Of a stretch of DNA of 64,000 bases, positions 38,768-48,586 are shown piece after piece. Both the position numbers and the translations under genes were made by a program. The notes below the pieces were generated by a model. It saw nothing but the letters and a program-made list of their open reading frames with translations. It had not been told where the DNA came from and did not search any database. Source of the DNA: Streptomyces lucensis JCM 4490 (lineage in GTDB: Bacteria > Actinomycetota > Actinomycetes > Streptomycetales > Streptomycetaceae). Numbering within the stretch: position 1 is the first letter of the stretch; each line of letters begins with the position of its first letter. The DNA is taken from positions 124,001-188,000 of the forward strand of contig NZ_BMUE01000012.1 of the NCBI RefSeq assembly GCF_014650035.1. Direction: 5' to 3'.

Positions 38768-40123
38768 ATGCGCACGCCGCCCCTCGCCTCAGGCCCCGAC
38801 GGCCCCGACGCCCTGCGCCCCCTCCTCGCCACCGTCCTCGACGCACTCACCGACGGCAACCGCGCACGCGGCGGACCACTACCCGCCGGCGGCCCGCACA
38901 CCGTCGCCGCACGCATCGCCGACACCCTCGGCGACGCCCTCCCCGACACCGGCGACCCCGACGCCCTGCACGCCCTCGTACACGCCCTCGCCGAAGGCTC
39001 CGCCGACCCCGCCGACCCCCTCTGCGCAGCCCACCTGCACTGCCCACCACTCGCCGTCGCCACCGCCGCCGACCTCGCCGCCAGCGCCCTCAACCCCTCC
39101 CTCGACTCCTGGGACCAGGCACCCGCCGCCACCGCCCTCGAAGCCGCCGTCACCCGCGCCCTCGCCCACACCACCGGACTCGCCGACGCCCTCGTCACCA
39201 CCGGCGGCACCGAATCCAACCAACTCGCCCTGCTCCTCGCCCGCGAAACACACGGCCCCCACACCCGGCTCATCTGCGGCGAGAACGCCCACCACTCCCT
39301 GCCACGCGCCGCCTGGCTGCTCGGCCTGCCCGACCCCACCGTCGTCCCAGCACCACGCGGCATCCTCGACCCCGCCGCCCTGCACGACACCCTCACCGCC
39401 CAGCCCGGCCCCCACCTGGTCACCGCCACCGCCGGCACCACCGACGCCGGCCTCATCGACCCACTGCCCGAGATCGCCGGACTGTGCACCGCCCACGGCG
39501 CCCGCCTCCACATCGACGCCGCCTACGGCGGAGGCCTCCTGTTCAGCGACCGCCACCGCGACAAACTCGCCGGACTCGAAGCCGCCCACACCGTCACCCT
39601 CGACCTGCACAAACTCGGCTGGCAGCCCATCGCCGCCGGCCTCCTCGCCGTCGCCCGCCCCCGCGAACTCACCGCACTCCACCAGCACACCGACTACCTC
39701 AACGCCGACGACGACACCGAAGCCGGATACCCCGACCTGCTCGGCCGCTCCCCGCGCACCACCCGCCGCCCCGACATCCTCAAGATCGCCGTCACCCTCA
39801 AAACCCTCGGCCGCACCGGCCTCGCCGACCTGACCGACCAGGTCTGCGCCCGCGCCCGCGAACTCGCCGCACTCATCCACGACCACCCCCGCTTCGAGCT
39901 CTACGACCGGCCCGTCATCAGCACCGTCCTCTTCCGGCCCACCGACGCCGACGACACCACCGTGGCCACCATCCGCCGCACACTCCTCCACGAAGGCCGC
40001 GCCGTCCTCGGCCGCGCCCGCATGGACGGCCGCCTCTGGCTCAAAGCCACCCTCCTCAACCCCCACACCCGGCCGGACGACCTGGCCCAACTGCTGAAAC
40101 TCGCAGAAGGAACAACCCCGTGA
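38768..40123 (+). CDS. PLP-dependent group II decarboxylase, DesA-like
   Basis: 451 residues, aspartate-aminotransferase-fold decarboxylase of the DABA/lysine/glutamate group. TTGGTESNQLALLLARE (about 143-159) is the cofactor phosphate loop, HIDAAYGGG the Asp that binds pyridine N, and the Schiff-base Lys is in LDLHKLGWQP (about residue 282). By pairing with a lysine/ornithine N-hydroxylase it should make a diamine such as cadaverine, putrescine or 1,3-diaminopropane. GGAGG lies 7 bases upstream of the ATG. The stop overlaps the hydroxylase GTG (GTGA). Confidence 0.87.
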   Translation: MRTPPLASGPDGPDALRPLLATVLDALTDGNRARGGPLPAGGPHTVAARIADTLGDALPDTGDPDALHALVHALAEGSADPADPLCAAHLHCPPLAVATAADLAASALNPSLDSWDQAPAATALEAAVTRALAHTTGLADALVTTGGTESNQLALLLARETHGPHTRLICGENAHHSLPRAAWLLGLPDPTVVPAPRGILDPAALHDTLTAQPGPHLVTATAGTTDAGLIDPLPEIAGLCTAHGARLHIDAAYGGGLLFSDRHRDKLAGLEAAHTVTLDLHKLGWQPIAAGLLAVARPRELTALHQHTDYLNADDDTEAGYPDLLGRSPRTTRRPDILKIAVTLKTLGRTGLADLTDQVCARARELAALIHDHPRFELYDRPVISTVLFRPTDADDTTVATIRRTLLHEGRAVLGRARMDGRLWLKATLLNPHTRPDDLAQLLKLAEGTTP

Positions 40124-41553
40124 CCATCCCCCCACCCCACCGCGACGCACCCCCACGCGACCTCGTCGGCATCGGCATCGGACCGTGCAACCTCTCCCTC
40201 GCCGCACTCGCCCACCCACTCGCCGAACTCGACGCCGTCTTCTACGAACAACGCCCCGGCTTCGACTGGCACCCCGGCCTGCTCATCGACGGCGCCACCA
40301 TCCAAGTGCCCTTCCTCGCCGACCTCGTCACCCTCGCCGACCCCACCAGCCCCTGGACCTTCCTCAACCACCTCAGAACCCGCGAACGGCTCTTCCCCTT
40401 CTACTTCGCCGAGCGCTTCCACATCCAGCGCGCCGAATACGACGCCTACTGCCGATGGGTCGCACAGAACCTGCCCGGCCTACGCTTCAACCACCAGGTC
40501 GACGCCGTCCGCTGGAACCCGGAACAGGACCTCTTCGAAGTCGACTACACCCGGCTCGACACCGCCACCGACACCGGCACCCACGGCAACACCCAGGCAC
40601 GCGGCCGCACCCGCACCCGCAACATCGTCCTCGGCATCGGCACCGCCCCCCACGTGCCCGCACCCCTCGAACCCCTCGCCGACACCCCCACCGTCCCCGT
40701 CATCCACGCCGCCGACTACCTCGACCACCGCGACACCGTCCTCACCGCCGGACACATCACCGTCGTCGGCTCCGGACAGTCCGGCGCCGAAATCTTCCTC
40801 GACCTGCTGCGCCACCGGCCACCCGGCCACGAAAAACTGCACTGGATCGGCCGCACCGAAGCATTCGCACCGATGGAATACTCCAAACTCGGCCTCGAAC
40901 ACTTCACACCCGACTACACCCGCTACTTCCACGCCCTCGCCGAACCCGTCCGCGACCGGCTCGTCGCCGCCCAATGGCAACTCCACAAAGGCATCGACGC
41001 CGGCACCCTCGCCGCCATCCACGACGAGCTCTACCGACGCACCCTCGACGGCGGCTGGCCCGACACCGTCCTCACCCCCGGCGTCCAGGTCCGCACAGCC
41101 GGCCGCATCGCCACCAGCCGCATCGAACTCCACCTGGAACACCTCCAGCAAGGCAGCCGCACCCGCCTCACCACCGACGCCGTCGTCCTCGCCACCGGCT
41201 ACCGCGAACGCCCCCTCGACCACCTCCTCGCCGGACTCGACCCCTACCTGCGCCGCGACAGCAGCGGACGCCCCCGCATCGACGACCGGTTCCGCCTCGT
41301 CCTCGACCCCTCGGTCACCGGCTCGGTCCACGTCCAGAACGCCGAACTCCACACCCACGGCGTCGGCGCCCCCGACCTCGGCCTCGCCGCCTGGCGCAGC
41401 GCCACCATCCTCAACTCCATCACCGGCAAGGAGCAGTACCCCCTGCCCGCCCGCACCGCCTTCACCACCTTCGGCCTCGAAGACCCCGCCACCCGCACCC
41501 CCCACGCCAGGCAGCAGCCCCAGCACCTCACCCCGCTCGTCGGACAGGCCTGA
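40120..41553 (+). CDS. Lysine/ornithine/diamine N-hydroxylase, DesB-like
   Basis: 477 residues. Flavin N-hydroxylating monooxygenase of the IucD/PvdA/DesB family. DLVGIGIGPCNLSLAALAHP is the FAD motif (about 15-34), FDWHPGLLIDGATIQVPFL the substrate-side signature, TVVGSGQSGAEIFLDLL the NADPH motif (about 216-232) and LATGYRERPLDHLL the family ATGY motif. It makes N-hydroxy amines for hydroxamate siderophores. It is translationally coupled to the DesA-like decarboxylase. No acyltransferase or NIS synthetase gene follows; the next gene is convergent. Confidence 0.9.
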   Translation: MTIPPPHRDAPPRDLVGIGIGPCNLSLAALAHPLAELDAVFYEQRPGFDWHPGLLIDGATIQVPFLADLVTLADPTSPWTFLNHLRTRERLFPFYFAERFHIQRAEYDAYCRWVAQNLPGLRFNHQVDAVRWNPEQDLFEVDYTRLDTATDTGTHGNTQARGRTRTRNIVLGIGTAPHVPAPLEPLADTPTVPVIHAADYLDHRDTVLTAGHITVVGSGQSGAEIFLDLLRHRPPGHEKLHWIGRTEAFAPMEYSKLGLEHFTPDYTRYFHALAEPVRDRLVAAQWQLHKGIDAGTLAAIHDELYRRTLDGGWPDTVLTPGVQVRTAGRIATSRIELHLEHLQQGSRTRLTTDAVVLATGYRERPLDHLLAGLDPYLRRDSSGRPRIDDRFRLVLDPSVTGSVHVQNAELHTHGVGAPDLGLAAWRSATILNSITGKEQYPLPARTAFTTFGLEDPATRTPHARQQPQHLTPLVGQA

Positions 41554-41573
41554 CGCACGACCCCGGACACGCC

Positions 41574-41605
41574 CACGGCGCCGGCACGCGAGCGCCGACG
41601 CCGTG
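41574..41605. terminator. Bidirectional terminator
   Basis: CACGGCGCCGGC (41574-41585) / GCCGACGCCGTG (41594-41605), 11 of 12 positions paired, 8-base loop, between the convergent hydroxylase and 5'-nucleotidase genes. Confidence 0.75.
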
Positions 41606-41627
41606 AACACAACCCCCCTCAACCCCC

Positions 41628-43433
41628 TCAGAACACCGGCGTGCCCTCGCGCACCAGCCGCCAGTCCACCGACGCGAAGTCCTTCGGGTCCAGAACACCC
41701 TTCGCGGTGACCCACTCCGCGATCCGGGTACGGATCTCCGTCGACTCCGACCACAGCTCCTTGGCCGTCGCCACATGCGGGAACGCACCGCCGCCGTTGG
41801 CCCGGTAGTTGTTCACCGCCAGCACGAACTGCTGCCCGTCGTCCAGCACCGCCCCCTTGTACGTCAGGTTCCTGATCCGCGAACCGGCCGGCCGAGACAC
41901 GTCGATGTCGTACGACAGACCCGACACGTAGTCGTAGTTGTAGTCCGGCCGGCCACCCGCGTTCGTCAGCTTCTCCACGTCCACCGGCGCACCGACGGCC
42001 GTCTGCACGTAGTACTCCGCCGAGTACTCCAGGTACGCCCGCACCTGCGCACCCGTCAGCAGCTTCGCCACCAGCGTGTTGTCGTACACGTACAGACCCG
42101 ACAGGTCCCGGATGGTCACATCGCCCGCCGGGATCTGAGAGGTCCGGGAGAACGGCGAGGCCTGGGCGATCACCGGCAGCGAGGCGTACTCCGTCCCCGC
42201 CAGCGCCGCCCCGACCACGTCCTCCTGCACCTTGGTGATCAGGTCGATGATCGGAGCGTCCTTGTAACGGGCGTCGACCGTGGTCAGCGTCTGCGTCGCC
42301 CGGCCCACCACCTGGTTGACGTACGCGACGACCTTCCGGTGCTCGTCCGACAGCAACTTGGTGATCTTCGGGTCGTCGGCCACCGCGGCGGAGTCGCGCA
42401 GCGACGCCGAGACCGACTCCACCTCCCACCGGCCCTTGCTGAACACCAGCTCGATGTCGAACAGGGTCAGCCGCTCGGCGTAACACAGCGGCTCCGACAG
42501 CACCACGGTCTTCCCGGTCTTCTCGTTGACGACCTTCAGCTCCGGGATCTCCAGATGCGCGTGACCCACCAGGATCGCGTCGATGCCCGGCACCAGCCGG
42601 GCCACGTTGGCGGCCGCGTTCTCCACGTACGGCACCTGGTCCCCGTACGACGACGTGCCCGACGTACCCGAGTGCGCGGACACCACGACCACGTCAGCGC
42701 CCAGCGACCTCAGCCGCGGCACCCACTTGGCCGCCTGCTCCTCCAGACCCTCGAACTTCAGCTTGCCCTGGACGTAGGCCTTGTCCCAGATCGCGATACC
42801 CGGGTTGGTCAGACCCAGCACACCGACCTTGACCGGCTTGGCGCCCGGCACGTGGAACGTCTTGATGAAGTACGGCGGGAAGGCGGGCCGAAGCGTCTTC
42901 GCGTCGACCGCGTTGGCGCCGAGCAGCGGGAAGTCCAGCTGCTCCTCGAACCGGCGCAGGGTCTCGATGCCGTAGTTGAACTCGTGGTTGCCGAGCGCCG
43001 CCGCGTCGTAGCCGATCGCGTTCATAGCCTGCGCCATCGGGTGCACCGGACCGCCCTTGGCGGTGATCGGGTCGACCTTGGCGTAGTAGTACGTCAGCGG
43101 CGTGCCCTGGATGGTGTCACCGGCGTCCAGCAGCAGCGTGTTGCAGCGGCCCTTCTCGTCACGCACCTGGTCGACCAGGGTGGAGATCCGGGCCAGCCCC
43201 ATCGCGTTGCCGGCCTTGTCGGAGTACTCCGCGTCCTTGAAGTAGTCCCAGTTGAAGACGTGACCGTGCAGGTCGGTGGTGCCCATGACGGTCAGCGAGT
43301 GCCGCTTCGCGGGGTGCCCGGGCCTGGCCCGCTCCGCCGCCTCGGCCGCCGGAGCCGCCGCCCCGCCGGCGATCGCCACTCCCGCCCCGGTGACGGCGGA
43401 CTTCTTCAGGAACTTCCGGCGGTTCAACGGCAT
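41628..43433 (-). CDS. Tat-exported 5'-nucleotidase / cyclic-nucleotide phosphodiesterase
   Basis: 601 residues. The N-terminus LNRRKFLKKSAVTGAGVAIA is a twin-arginine signal ending near an AxA site (about residue 33). The metallophosphatase domain follows: GTTDLHGHVFNWDY, LLDAGDTIQGTPLTYY, LGNHEFNYG, VVVSAHSG and LVGHAHLEIPE supply the dimetal ligands. The C-terminal 5'-nucleotidase domain (about 370-600) contains NNYRANGGGAFP. It releases phosphate and nucleosides from extracellular nucleotides. Divergent from pyk. Confidence 0.93.
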   Translation of the reverse strand: MPLNRRKFLKKSAVTGAGVAIAGGAAAPAAEAAERARPGHPAKRHSLTVMGTTDLHGHVFNWDYFKDAEYSDKAGNAMGLARISTLVDQVRDEKGRCNTLLLDAGDTIQGTPLTYYYAKVDPITAKGGPVHPMAQAMNAIGYDAAALGNHEFNYGIETLRRFEEQLDFPLLGANAVDAKTLRPAFPPYFIKTFHVPGAKPVKVGVLGLTNPGIAIWDKAYVQGKLKFEGLEEQAAKWVPRLRSLGADVVVVSAHSGTSGTSSYGDQVPYVENAAANVARLVPGIDAILVGHAHLEIPELKVVNEKTGKTVVLSEPLCYAERLTLFDIELVFSKGRWEVESVSASLRDSAAVADDPKITKLLSDEHRKVVAYVNQVVGRATQTLTTVDARYKDAPIIDLITKVQEDVVGAALAGTEYASLPVIAQASPFSRTSQIPAGDVTIRDLSGLYVYDNTLVAKLLTGAQVRAYLEYSAEYYVQTAVGAPVDVEKLTNAGGRPDYNYDYVSGLSYDIDVSRPAGSRIRNLTYKGAVLDDGQQFVLAVNNYRANGGGAFPHVATAKELWSESTEIRTRIAEWVTAKGVLDPKDFASVDWRLVREGTPVF

Positions 43434-43600
43434 CTCCCGGTCTCCTCGGCCAGATCAACAACGCGCGTAGATTCTGACCTGGGCATGACCTAACGCAACA
43501 GGTCCGGAAGGTTGCGATCTGGTGACCACTTCCCCGGACCCCCACGCGTCACCCCACCGAATCGCTCAAAGGAGCGACCCGTCGCACACTTCAACACTTG

Positions 43601-43629
43601 TCAACAACCCTTCACGCAAAGGTTGTTGA
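43601..43629 (+). promoter_or_regulatory. Inverted repeat upstream of pyk
   Basis: TCAACAACC (43601-43609) and GGTTGTTGA (43621-43629), a perfect 9-bp inverted repeat with 11-base spacer, 52 bases before the pyk start and about 40 bases upstream of its -10. A partial copy, TCAACACTTG, lies ten bases earlier. AT-rich for the region; likely an operator. Confidence 0.5.
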
Positions 43630-43681
43630 GACGACATGCGGCCCGGATTCTCTACCCGCCGGTAAGGCCTAGGCTCGAACC

Positions 43682-45118
43682 ATGCGCCGAGCGAAAATCG
43701 TATGCACTCTGGGGCCCGCCACCGACTCGTACGACCAGATCAAAGCCCTCGTCGAAGCCGGAATGGACGTCGCCCGCTTCAACCTCAGCCACGGCACCCA
43801 CGCCGAACACGAGGAGCGCTACCGGCGCGTACGCAAAGCCGCCGACGAAACCGGCCGCAGCGTCGGCATCCTCGCCGACCTTCAAGGCCCGAAGATCCGG
43901 CTCGGCCGCTTCCACGAAGGCCCCGTACTCCTCGAACGCGGCGACACCTTCACCATCACCGTCGAAGACGGCGCCCAAGGCGACCGCCACCAGTGCGGCA
44001 CCACCTACGCCGGCCTCGCCGCCGACGTCACCCCCGGCGAACGCATCCTCGTCGACGACGGCAAGGTCTGCCTCGAAGTCACCACCGTCGACGGCCCCCG
44101 AGTACACACCCGCGTACTCGAAGGCGGCGTCATCTCCGACCACAAAGGCCTCAACCTCCCCGGCGTCGCCGTCTCCGTCCCCGCCCTCTCCAAAAAGGAC
44201 GAGGACGACCTGCGCTGGGCGCTGCGCACCGGCTTCGACATCGTCGCCCTCTCCTTCGTCCGCAACGGCGACGACGCCAAGGACGTGCACCGCATCATGG
44301 ACGACGAGGGCCGCCGCCTCCCCGTCATCGCCAAAATCGAGAAACCCCAGGCCGTCGCCGACCTCGACGGCATCGTCGCCGCCTTCGACGGACTCATGGT
44401 CGCCCGCGGCGACCTCGGCGTCGAAATGCCCCTCGAACAAGTGCCCATCGTCCAGAAACGCGCCGTCAAGCTCGCCAAACGCAACGCCAAACCGGTCATC
44501 GTCGCCACCCAGATGCTCGACTCCATGATCGGCAACGCACGGCCCACCCGAGCCGAGGCCTCCGACGTCGCCAACGCCGTCCTCGACGGCGCCGACGCCG
44601 TCATGCTCTCCGGCGAGACCAGCGTCGGCACCTACCCCGTCGAGACCGTGCGCACCATGGCCAGGATCGTCACGGCGGCCGAGGAGAACATGCTCGCCGC
44701 CGGCCTGCCACCCCTCACCGAACGCAACAAGCCCCGCACCCAGGGCGGCGCCGTCGCCCGCGCCGCCGCCGAGATGGGCGACTTCCTCGGCGCCAAGTTC
44801 CTGGTCGCCTTCACCCAGACCGGCGACACCGCCCGCCGCCTGTCCCGCTACCGCTCGCCGATCCCCCTGCTCGCCTTCACCCCCGAACCGGCCACCCGCT
44901 CCCAGCTCAGCCTCACCTGGGGTGCGGAAACCTTCCTGGGCCCGCAGGCGGACTCCACGGACGCGATGGTCGACCAGGTCGACGAACTGCTGCTGAAGTA
45001 CGGCCGCTGCCGGAAGGGCGACGTCGTCGTCATCACGGCCGGCTCCCCACCCGGCGTCTCCGGCGCGACGAACATGGTCCGCGTCCACCACATCGGGGAG
45101 GACGACAGCCCGAAGTAG
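43682..45118 (+). CDS. pyk: Pyruvate kinase
   Basis: 478 residues. Makes pyruvate and ATP from phosphoenolpyruvate. The N-terminus RRAKIVCTLGPATDS, the DVARFNLSHGTH loop, the catalytic VIAKIEKPQAV (about 219-229) with Lys, the metal Glu/Asp in MVARGDLGVEMPLEQVP and MLDSMIGNARPTRAEASDVA are canonical. The C-terminal domain is the usual allosteric domain. TAGGCT (43670-43675) ends six bases before the ATG, so the mRNA is probably leaderless. Glu/Leu codon choice shifts from GAA/CTC toward GAG/CTG near base 44620. Confidence 0.97.
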   Translation: MRRAKIVCTLGPATDSYDQIKALVEAGMDVARFNLSHGTHAEHEERYRRVRKAADETGRSVGILADLQGPKIRLGRFHEGPVLLERGDTFTITVEDGAQGDRHQCGTTYAGLAADVTPGERILVDDGKVCLEVTTVDGPRVHTRVLEGGVISDHKGLNLPGVAVSVPALSKKDEDDLRWALRTGFDIVALSFVRNGDDAKDVHRIMDDEGRRLPVIAKIEKPQAVADLDGIVAAFDGLMVARGDLGVEMPLEQVPIVQKRAVKLAKRNAKPVIVATQMLDSMIGNARPTRAEASDVANAVLDGADAVMLSGETSVGTYPVETVRTMARIVTAAEENMLAAGLPPLTERNKPRTQGGAVARAAAEMGDFLGAKFLVAFTQTGDTARRLSRYRSPIPLLAFTPEPATRSQLSLTWGAETFLGPQADSTDAMVDQVDELLLKYGRCRKGDVVVITAGSPPGVSGATNMVRVHHIGEDDSPK

Positions 45119-45129
45119 AGGACCGGGGA

Positions 45130-45918
45130 TCAGTGCTTGGGGCCGACGTGCGCGTCGAGAAGGGCCACGTGGGCCTTCTTGGCGACGGAGATGTTGTACG
45201 GGTTGCCGTTGCGCGTGCAGTGGGTCCACGTGATACCGAGCTTGTCGAGCGTGTCCGTGTAGAGCCGCCGGATGTCGTCGGACAGGTTGGTGAAGAAGTA
45301 CCGGGGGTATTCATAGCGCTTGCGCTCACCGGCGACGATGCGAGTCGTCCAGTTGATGACGCGGCACCCGTCGGAATGGAGCAGACCTCGGACGAACTCC
45401 CACGGGTGTTCGTCGATGATCTCCTGCTGCCAGGGCTCGAGGGCGATACGCCGCTCGTGTTTCTTGCCGGGACCGTGCTGGGGAAAGAGACACCATATGT
45501 GCTTTGAGTACAGCTTGATCTCGCGGCAGCCTTTTCGGCGGACACGGCAGACCGAGTTGTCCGGAAACACGGAGCGCATAGCGCTCGCGCAGGCTTCCAT
45601 GAGGCCTGGCCATGCTTCATCGCATGCCACGGACAGGCTTGGACAGCGCATCGCCCTGTTCTGAATGATGTGGCCGTCGCCGAGGTAGAGGCCCAGCAGG
45701 TAGCTGTATGCAGGCTCATCGAGCTTGCGCCCGTGGCACCGGGGGCATTGGGGGACGGGCCTGCCAGGACACTCACCGCGCTTCGCCCGGTCCTGGTGCT
45801 TCCAGTAGCTGATGGTTCCTGGCGGCACCCTGAGCTTGCGCGCCACGTCTGCGTTGCTCGCGCCGTCGCGCAGGAGGGTCAGGGCACGCATTCGTAAATC
45901 TGTGCCGTGCTGGTGCAT
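45130..45918 (-). CDS. LAGLIDADG-type endonuclease-like protein with HTH domain
   Basis: 262 residues. An N-terminal helix-turn-helix (about 9-41: LRDGASNADVARKLRVPPGT) is followed by Cys residues at 50, 58 and 61 (CPRC). Two LAGLIDADG-like motifs follow, YLLGLYLGDGHI (about 73-84) and EFVRGLLHSDGCRV (about 174-187), each ending in the acidic Asp expected at the active site. No intein or intron context is visible, so it is free-standing. ATG 45918 is chosen; the frame stays open upstream only by running through the tRNA. It lies between pyk and tRNA-Leu, and may be a mobile insertion or a domesticated regulator. Confidence 0.75.
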   Translation of the reverse strand: MHQHGTDLRMRALTLLRDGASNADVARKLRVPPGTISYWKHQDRAKRGECPGRPVPQCPRCHGRKLDEPAYSYLLGLYLGDGHIIQNRAMRCPSLSVACDEAWPGLMEACASAMRSVFPDNSVCRVRRKGCREIKLYSKHIWCLFPQHGPGKKHERRIALEPWQQEIIDEHPWEFVRGLLHSDGCRVINWTTRIVAGERKRYEYPRYFFTNLSDDIRRLYTDTLDKLGITWTHCTRNGNPYNISVAKKAHVALLDAHVGPKH

Positions 45919-45955
45919 GCGGCCACTCTGTGTCACCGACCCTGACGACACGCGC

Positions 45956-45990
45956 AAAAAGCGGAGAACCACGCGAACGTGATCCTCCGC
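45956..45990 (-). terminator. tRNA-Leu terminator
   Basis: On the minus strand GCGGAG (45990-45985), an 18-base loop, then CTCCGC (45966-45961) followed at once by TTTTT (45960-45956). An alternative hairpin CCTCCG / CGGAGG at 45984-45998 sits directly after the tRNA. Confidence 0.7.
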
Positions 45991-45998
45991 TTCGGAGG

Positions 45999-46081
45999 TG
46001 CCGGGTGCGGGATTCGAACCCGCAAGCCCTTTCAGGCAGAGGTGTTTGAGACCTCCGTGTATGCCGTTCCACCAACCCGGC
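45999..46081 (-). tRNA. tRNA-Leu (anticodon CAA)
   Basis: 83-base class II tRNA on the minus strand. The acceptor GCCGGGT pairs with ACCCGGC plus discriminator A; the anticodon stem GAGGT/ACCTC encloses CTCAAAC with anticodon CAA (codon TTG). The long variable arm GCCT-GAAA-GGGC and the T-loop GCGGG-TTCGAAT-CCCGC are intact. CCA is not encoded. Confidence 0.96.
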
Positions 46082-46182
46082 AGGACTGGCTGCACGGAAG
46101 CATACCGGGTCACCACAGCTCCCCGCCGCTAGGTAGGCTGCATAGGCAGCAGAACCTGCCCGGCCCGTACCAAGGAGCCCCC

Positions 46183-46842
46183 GTGACCGCCCCCGAGTCG
46201 CCCCAGCCCGTAGACGTGCCCGACGACGACAAGTCGCACGTGCCTCCGCTGACGACCCGTGTCGTCATCGCCGAGGACGAGGCCCTGATCCGGCTCGACC
46301 TCAAAGAGATGCTGGAAGAGGAGGGCTACACCGTCGTCGGCGAGGCCGGGGACGGTGAGCAGGCCGTCGAGCTGGCCCGTGAGCACCGGCCCGACCTGGT
46401 GATCCTGGACGTGAAGATGCCCAAGCTGGACGGCATCTCCGCGGCGGAGAAGATCGCCGAGGAGTCGATCGCGCCGGTCCTGATGCTCACCGCCTTCTCG
46501 CAGCGCGACCTGGTGGAGCGGGCGCGGGACGCCGGTGCGATGGCCTATCTGGTGAAGCCGTTCAGCAAGAGCGACGTGGTGCCGGCGATCGAGATGGCCG
46601 TGTCCCGGTTCACGGAGCTGAAGCAGCTGGAGCAGGAGGTCGCCGACCTGACGCTGCGGCTGGAGACCCGCAAGCTGGTGGACCGGGCGAAGTCCGTGCT
46701 GCAGACGGAGTACGGGCTGACGGAGCCGGCGGCGTTCCGGTGGATCCAGAAGACGTCGATGGACCGTCGTATGTCGATGCAGCAGGTGGCGGAGGCCGTG
46801 ATCGCGGACAGCGAGGAGAAGAAGGCCTCGAAGAAGGGCTGA
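46183..46842 (+). CDS. pdtaR: ANTAR-domain response regulator
   Basis: 219 residues from GTG 46183, with AAGGAG five bases upstream. A receiver domain (about 25-140) has the phospho-acceptor D76 in LVILDVKMPKLDG, acidic EDE at 31-33, Thr in LMLTAFSQRD and Lys in YLVKPFSKSD. An ANTAR RNA-binding domain follows (about 152-210: RKLVDRAKSVLQTEYGLTEP and SMDRRMSMQQVAEAVI). PdtaR-type regulators bind hairpins in nascent RNA and prevent termination; the partner kinase PdtaS is not in this window. TAGGCT (46134-46139) is a likely -10. Confidence 0.93.
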   Translation: MTAPESPQPVDVPDDDKSHVPPLTTRVVIAEDEALIRLDLKEMLEEEGYTVVGEAGDGEQAVELAREHRPDLVILDVKMPKLDGISAAEKIAEESIAPVLMLTAFSQRDLVERARDAGAMAYLVKPFSKSDVVPAIEMAVSRFTELKQLEQEVADLTLRLETRKLVDRAKSVLQTEYGLTEPAAFRWIQKTSMDRRMSMQQVAEAVIADSEEKKASKKG

Positions 46843-46904
46843 GCGTCGGTCCTTGCGGGCCTTCGCCGCCTGTGCCGCCCGTGCCGCTCGTGCCGCAGTC
46901 GTAC

Positions 46905-46945
46905 GGCGAGGCCCGTGCCCCGGAGAAGGGGGCGCGGGCCTCGCC
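46905..46945. terminator. Bidirectional terminator between pdtaR and livF
   Basis: A 17-bp stem, GGCGAGGCCCGTGCCCC (46905-46921) / GGGGCGCGGGCCTCGCC (46929-46945), with one G-U pair and a 7-base loop, between convergent genes. Confidence 0.85.
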
Positions 46946-46956
46946 GCGTGTGGGGG

Positions 46957-48581
<1,625 letters not shown>

Positions 48582-48586
48582 CGTGG

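Noticed and set aside
38768..41553. Complete hydroxamate siderophore cluster
   Set aside because: Only the decarboxylase and hydroxylase are present; no acyltransferase, NIS synthetase, transporter or iron box in the flanks.
45919..46116. N-terminal extension of the LAGLIDADG-like protein
   Set aside because: The extra codons read through the tRNA-Leu gene and its terminator.
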